From contig DGHL01000047.1 of the NCBI GenBank assembly GCA_002392645.1, positions 240 to 10,782 on the forward strand: a stretch of DNA of 10,543 nucleotides, read 5' to 3'. The translations under genes and the position numbers were made by a program. The notes beneath the pieces were generated by a model. The model searched no databases, had not been told where the DNA came from, and saw nothing but the letters and a program-made list of their open reading frames with translations. Below, piece after piece: positions 6,728 through 10,543 of this stretch (the stretch's first letter is position 1; the number at the start of each line of letters is the position of its first letter). Source of the stretch: Prevotellaceae bacterium UBA3849 (GTDB lineage: Bacteria > Bacteroidota > Bacteroidia > Bacteroidales > Bacteroidaceae).

Positions 6728-8371
6728 ATCAAAAACATCAATTACATAAAATATCAGCTGCTCGTTGCAGCACTGTTTACCCTTTGCGTCGCCATCGGTG
6801 CAAAGGGTAAACGTCAACGTGCCGTAGCACGCAAGATAGACACCCGCGTTTATCTGCAGCATGCAGACTTGCTGTCCTATGACATCTATGGTTCACACCC
6901 TGACGCTCAATTCGTCAAGGGCAAGGTGTCATTCATGCATAAAGGCATGCACCTTACGTGCGACAGTGCATACTACTATGAGTCGTCAAACTCTTTTGAG
7001 GCTTTCGGACACGTAAAGATGCGCCAGGGTGACACCCTCACACTCGTAGGCGACCAAGGATACTACGACGGCAACGATGAAATGGCACACGTATGGGACA
7101 ACGTGATTCTTACACATCGCGGCTCTAAGCTCTACTGCGACACTCTCGACTTTGACCGTATGTATGGCATCGCTGATGCCTACGGCTCTGCCGGCATCAA
7201 ACTTACGAGCAAGGGCGACGTGCTGACAGCCGACTGGGGCAGACATTTCATTGACACCCACCACTCTGAGTTTTTCTATAACGTGGTGCTGACCAACGAC
7301 AAGGGGCTACGCATAGACACTGACACTCTGTACTATTACGATCGCAAGGCCCTGGCACACATCACCGGTCCTTCTACCATAACACAGAAAGGCAGCAAGG
7401 TATATACGACAGACAGCTACTACAACACTGCCACTGAACGCTCGGAACTATTCGGCCGCTCTACCATATACAACGGACCTAAGGAGATAACGGCCGACAG
7501 TCTGTATCACAGCGATAAGACTGGTATCAACGAGGGCTATGGCAATGTAGTGTACAAAGACAACGAAAACAAGAACATGCTGATTGGTGACCATTGCATC
7601 TACAACGACAATACTGGCGATGGCTTTGCAACGAAGAATGCCGTGGCTGTTGACTTCTCACAGAAGGATACCCTATGGATGCACGGTGATACCATCCGCA
7701 TACACACCTTATATAATAACACCGATTCGGTACAGCGCGAGGTATATTGCTATAACCACGTAAGGGCTTACCGCAATGACTTGCAGGCAGTGTGCGATTC
7801 ACTCGTGTTCCATTCTGCCGACTCTTGTATGACTATGTACCGCGACCCTGTGGTATGGACTCAAGGCAACCAACTGCTTGGTGAGAAGATACGGGTGTTC
7901 ATGAACGATTCTACGGTGCGCTATGCCGAAGTACTCAATCAGGCCCTGTCCGTCCAACAGGTTGACTCCATACACTTCAATCAGATTGCCAGTCGCGATA
8001 TGAGGGCTTATTTCATCGACGGCAAACTACGCGAGAACTGGGCGGTAGCTAATGTTCAGGTGGTGTACTACCCTATCGACGAGGCTGACACCACAATCAT
8101 CGGACTGAACTATACGGAAACCGACACTCTGAAGATGTATCTTACTCCTGAGCGCAAACTCCATAAGATATGGATGTGTGCAAGCACCGGTACTCTGTAT
8201 CCTCTTTCACAGACGCCTCCGGAGAAGTATAAACTACCTAACTTCGCATGGTTCGACTATATGCGTCCGCGCTCAAAAGACGACATCTTCGTCTGGATTC
8301 CGAAAGCAGCAGGCACTGAACTGAAAGAGCAGAAGCGTCGTGAGCCACCCAAGAGGAATCTGAATAAATAA
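6728..8371 (+). CDS. LptA/OstA-like LPS-transport protein, start codon unclear
   Basis: This is a large Bacteroidota-type OstA/LptA-like protein, expected to carry lipopolysaccharide across the periplasm as part of the Lpt bridge. The open frame contains the repeating beta-strand pattern of the family (for example HLTCDSAYYYESSNSFEAFG, DTLTLVGDQGYYDG, KLYCDTLDFDR, RSELFGRSTI, KEITADSLYHSD) and a conserved C-terminus (FAWFDYMRPRSKDDIFVW). An evident signal peptide, INYIKYQLLVAALFTLCVAIGA, is encoded upstream of the first conventional start (TTG 6869), so TTG 6869 would remove both export signal and first strand. The frame is open back to 6704 but contains no ATG, GTG or TTG there. ATC 6728, in the context ATC AAA AAC, looks like a changed ATG and gives about 547 aa; ATA 6746 is an alternative. 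A perfect 13-bp inverted repeat covers part of the signal-peptide code. Function is confident at family level; the start is not. Confidence 0.82.
   Translation: MKNINYIKYQLLVAALFTLCVAIGAKGKRQRAVARKIDTRVYLQHADLLSYDIYGSHPDAQFVKGKVSFMHKGMHLTCDSAYYYESSNSFEAFGHVKMRQGDTLTLVGDQGYYDGNDEMAHVWDNVILTHRGSKLYCDTLDFDRMYGIADAYGSAGIKLTSKGDVLTADWGRHFIDTHHSEFFYNVVLTNDKGLRIDTDTLYYYDRKALAHITGPSTITQKGSKVYTTDSYYNTATERSELFGRSTIYNGPKEITADSLYHSDKTGINEGYGNVVYKDNENKNMLIGDHCIYNDNTGDGFATKNAVAVDFSQKDTLWMHGDTIRIHTLYNNTDSVQREVYCYNHVRAYRNDLQAVCDSLVFHSADSCMTMYRDPVVWTQGNQLLGEKIRVFMNDSTVRYAEVLNQALSVQQVDSIHFNQIASRDMRAYFIDGKLRENWAVANVQVVYYPIDEADTTIIGLNYTETDTLKMYLTPERKLHKIWMCASTGTLYPLSQTPPEKYKLPNFAWFDYMRPRSKDDIFVWIPKAAGTELKEQKRREPPKRNLNK
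6775..6812 (+). repeat. Perfect 13-bp inverted repeat in the signal-peptide coding region
   Basis: GTTTACCCTTTGC (6775-6787) and GCAAAGGGTAAAC (6800-6812) are exact inverted copies around a 12-base centre. In mRNA this would form a strong hairpin about 45 bases downstream of the likely start at 6728. A weaker GCTGC/GCAGC stem (6757-6771) lies just before it. No T-run follows, so it is not a standard terminator. Confidence 0.85.
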
Positions 8372-8429
8372 TAGCAAAAGAACGATAGCTTCTCTCTTCC
8401 CACACAAAGGAGAATTTCATGTGAAGCTC

Positions 8430-8453
8430 TTCAATTCTTCAATTTTTCAATTC
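8430..8453 (+). repeat. 8-bp tandem repeat (TTCAATTY x 3) in the mutL leader
   Basis: TTCAATTC, TTCAATTT and TTCAATTC abut and end ten bases before the mutL GTG start. The 92-bp spacer between the LptA-like gene and mutL otherwise shows AGCTTC/GAAGCT inverted segments (8387-8392 and 8423-8428), too far apart to be convincing, and no promoter match. Confidence 0.7.
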
Positions 8454-8463
8454 TAACACTCCC

Positions 8464-10455
8464 GTGGATATAATACAACTGTTACCAGATTCCGTAGCTA
8501 ACCAGATAGCCGCAGGCGAAGTAATACAGCGCCCTGCGTCTGTCATCAAGGAACTTGTAGAGAATGCCATCGATGCAGGAGCGAAGAACATACAGATTCT
8601 CGTATGCGACGCTGGCAAGGCATCTATACAAGTCATCGATGACGGCTGTGGTATGTCCGACACCGATGCACGACTTAGTTTTGAGCGTCATGCCACATCA
8701 AAGATTCGTAAGGCTACAGACCTCTTCTCGCTTCACACGATGGGATTCCGCGGTGAGGCTTTGGCTTCTATAGCAGCGGTGGCACAGGTTACCCTGCAGA
8801 CACGCACGAAGGACGACGAAGTGGGCACACGTATCGTAATAGCCGGCTCACGCGTCATGGAACAGGAGGTGGTATCATGTCCCGTAGGAAGCAATTTCCT
8901 TATAGAGAACCTATTCTTTAATATACCAGCGCGCAGAAAGTTCCTGAAGTCAAACGCAACGGAGATGAGCAACATCACACAGGCGTTTGAAAGGATAGCG
9001 CTCGTATATCCCGAGATACATTTTTCTTTATATAACAACGGTATGGAGATGCTCGACCTGCGTGCGTCAAATACGCACCAGCGTATCATCGACATATTCG
9101 GCAAACGCATCAACCAGCAATTACTACCGGTTGACACTGAGACGTCTATCTGCAAGATCACAGGTTTTACAGGCAAACCTGAGTCGGCAAAGAAAAAGGG
9201 CTGCCATCAATATTTCTTCGTCAATGGCAGATACATGAAACACCCGTATTTCCACAAGGCGGTAATGTCGGCATACGACCGTCTGCTGCCCGACGGCGAA
9301 CAGGTGTCTTATTTCATTTACTTTACCGTCTCGCCAGAGGACATTGACGTTAATATTCACCCTGTAAAGACTGAAATCAAGTTTGACAACGAACAAGCCA
9401 TCTGGCAGATTCTGATGGCTTCCGTGCGCGATGCGGTAGGCAAGTTCTCTAACCTTACCGCACTTGACTTTGACACTGACGGCAAGCCTGACATACCTGT
9501 ATTTAATCCTGGGGGCAATCCTGACATCATTGCACCGCAGATTGACTTCAATCCTGAATATAACCCTTTCAATACGCCGAAATCGCACGACGAGGCAGAC
9601 AACGACCACATTGCATGGAATACACGCAGTGCTGCATCGTCTCTTTCAGGCTCTGCCCGTGGCAGTTCACCTGCCAATCGTATTCAGGGACTTAACGGTA
9701 GTCGTACAGGCAACGCACGTGGTTGGGAAGAACTTTTCGGCAACGACAGCAGTAATCAACACGCAGAGAATGATTTCTTTGACCAAGGACTCGTTCCTGA
9801 TGCTGCGACACCTGGCGATGACTCTATGATGTCATTTGCTCCCGATGATTCGCTGCTGACTAATGAATCAGAAGCCGCTGTCATGCCCGACAGTAACGGT
9901 ACGTACTACCAGCTTAACGCGCAATACATCGTATCACAGGCTAACAACGGACTGATGCTGATAGACCAGCACAGGGCAAGCCAGCGCATTCTCTTCGAGC
10001 AGTATATGAAGAATATGCGCGACCACTCCGCACACACGCAGAAGGTGCTGTTCCCGGAGGTGGTACAGTTCCCACCATCCTACGCCGCTGCTCTCGATGA
10101 TATTCTCAGCGAATTATCCATCTTGGGCTTTGAACTGAACAACCTCGGCAATAACAGCTATGCTGTAGAGGGCATCCCGTCAGGATTAGGCGGCATGGAT
10201 GCCGTACGCCTCGTTAACGACCTTGTTACAGAGGCTGTGGAGTTAGGCAACAGTGCAACAAACGAAATAAACTCTATACTTGCCGCATCACTGGCTCAGA
10301 GGGCTGCTACGCCATACGGTGAGATTCTAAGCAACGAAAGTATGGAGAGTCTCGTAAGGCAGCTGTTCCATTGCTCATCGCAACGATACACTCCCGATGG
10401 CAAACCCATTATCAATGTAATCACAAATGAAGAAATAGAGCGTCGCTTCAAATAG
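8464..10455 (+). CDS. mutL: DNA mismatch repair protein MutL
   Basis: MutL couples MutS mismatch recognition to strand processing, as an ATP-dependent dimer in the cytoplasm. The 663-aa product has the GHKL ATPase domain (about 1-330): NQIAAGEVIQRPASV, KELVENAIDAGA with Glu30 (general base) and Asn34 (Mg2+), DDGCGM (59-64), GFRGEA (94-99), and FVNGRYMKHP plus DVNIHPVKTEIKF in the transducer part. A Ser/Asn/Asp-rich linker (about 340-470) leads to the MutL_C dimerisation domain (about 478-660). The usual endonuclease motif DQHA(x)2E(x)4E reads DQHRASQRILFE here (501-512): Ala is replaced by Arg and the first Glu by Gln507, and the C-terminal metal-site region reads PDGKP (644-648) with Cys637. 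Nicking activity is therefore doubtful, although I recall other Bacteroidales MutLs diverging similarly. The start is GTG 8464; the next residues DIIQLLPDSVANQIAAGEV match the family N-terminus. It is the last gene before a strong terminator. Confidence 0.97.
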   Translation: MDIIQLLPDSVANQIAAGEVIQRPASVIKELVENAIDAGAKNIQILVCDAGKASIQVIDDGCGMSDTDARLSFERHATSKIRKATDLFSLHTMGFRGEALASIAAVAQVTLQTRTKDDEVGTRIVIAGSRVMEQEVVSCPVGSNFLIENLFFNIPARRKFLKSNATEMSNITQAFERIALVYPEIHFSLYNNGMEMLDLRASNTHQRIIDIFGKRINQQLLPVDTETSICKITGFTGKPESAKKKGCHQYFFVNGRYMKHPYFHKAVMSAYDRLLPDGEQVSYFIYFTVSPEDIDVNIHPVKTEIKFDNEQAIWQILMASVRDAVGKFSNLTALDFDTDGKPDIPVFNPGGNPDIIAPQIDFNPEYNPFNTPKSHDEADNDHIAWNTRSAASSLSGSARGSSPANRIQGLNGSRTGNARGWEELFGNDSSNQHAENDFFDQGLVPDAATPGDDSMMSFAPDDSLLTNESEAAVMPDSNGTYYQLNAQYIVSQANNGLMLIDQHRASQRILFEQYMKNMRDHSAHTQKVLFPEVVQFPPSYAAALDDILSELSILGFELNNLGNNSYAVEGIPSGLGGMDAVRLVNDLVTEAVELGNSATNEINSILAASLAQRAATPYGEILSNESMESLVRQLFHCSSQRYTPDGKPIINVITNEEIERRFK

Positions 10456-10470
10456 CGACGCTCTATTTCT
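10431..10470 (+). terminator. Intrinsic terminator overlapping the mutL stop codon
   Basis: AGAAATAGAGCGTCGCT (10431-10447) and AGCGACGCTCTATTTCT (10454-10470) are perfect 17-bp inverted copies with a six-base loop, and the 3' arm runs into a T-rich TTTCTTTTAT. The left arm encodes the last residues of MutL, and the stop codon TAG (10453-10455) closes the loop. It marks the end of the rightward gene series. The A-rich left edge could give weaker termination for transcripts arriving from the right. Confidence 0.92.
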
Positions 10471-10489
10471 TTTATATGCCGGCACGACA

Positions 10490-10501
10490 AATTATATAAT
10501 T
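10490..10501. repeat. 12-bp perfect palindrome AATTATATAATT
   Basis: A fully self-complementary A/T sequence sits 20 bp behind the mutL terminator and directly abuts the second copy of the 17-bp repeat. Its length is above what is common, but A/T-only palindromes arise easily, so it may be incidental. Confidence 0.4.
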
Positions 10502-10525
10502 AAGGTGGGTTCTAAAAATTCCCAC
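10502..10525 (+). repeat. 17-bp repeat, copy 2, extended by a GTGGG/CCCAC stem
   Basis: AAGGTGGGTTCTAAAAA (10502-10518) repeats the sequence at 3665-3681 exactly. Here, unlike in copy 1, CCCAC (10521-10525) follows, so GTGGG (10505-10509) can pair across an 11-base loop. The rest of the window (to 10543) is A/T-rich with no gene visible. This could be the edge of a longer repeat or element continuing beyond the window. Confidence 0.65.
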
Positions 10526-10543
10526 TGTCAGATTTTTGAATTT

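Noticed and set aside
6778..6787. Internal promoter -7 element (TACCCTTTGC) in the LptA-like gene
   Set aside because: It has three rather than two bases between TA and TTTG, and the sequence is already explained as one arm of the 13-bp inverted repeat.
6869..8371. TTG 6869 as the start of the LptA-like gene
   Set aside because: It would delete a well-formed signal peptide and the first family strand, leaving a periplasmic protein without export signal.

Overview
The window looks like chromosomal DNA from a member of the Bacteroidales, most likely Prevotellaceae. Two intergenic sites fit the Bacteroidota -7 promoter consensus TAnnTTTG, ahead of guaB and mlaE. Shine-Dalgarno sequences are mostly absent. 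The gene order guaB - parvulin - parvulin/SurA - LptA-like (OstA) - mutL is one I associate with this order. Short A/T-rich tandem repeats also sit between several genes. The genus is inferred, not shown.

Layout. Positions 1-2003 hold a leftward lipid-transport unit: mlaE (permease) is upstream and mlaF (ATPase, cut by the window edge) is downstream. The two are separated by a 618-bp insert (617-1234) carrying one small gene for an S23/IVS-type four-helix-bundle protein. The insert is bounded by 58-bp inverted repeats, each containing exactly five copies of an 11-bp unit (GAGTGAWARRG). A short divergent promoter region (about 2004-2165) separates this unit from a rightward gene series: guaB (IMP dehydrogenase), a secreted parvulin-type prolyl isomerase, a SurA-like two-parvulin chaperone, a large LptA/OstA-like protein and mutL. 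The series ends at a perfect 17-bp-stem terminator that overlaps the mutL stop codon.

How the genes fit together. Apart from guaB (GTP synthesis) and mutL (mismatch repair), the genes serve the outer membrane. MlaE/MlaF move phospholipids between the membranes, the two parvulins assist outer-membrane protein folding, and the LptA-like protein carries LPS across the periplasm.

Most interesting points: (1) the four-helix-bundle gene between inverted 5 x 11-bp arrays inside the mla operon, whose transcript could fold with the ORF in the loop of a long stem, much like 23S rRNA intervening sequences that encode the same protein family; (2) the LptA-like gene has no ATG, GTG or TTG in frame ahead of its signal peptide, and a perfect 13-bp inverted repeat lies in its signal-peptide region; (3) a 17-bp sequence recurs downstream of guaB and of mutL; (4) mutL starts with GTG directly behind an 8-bp tandem repeat and lacks the canonical endonuclease residues.
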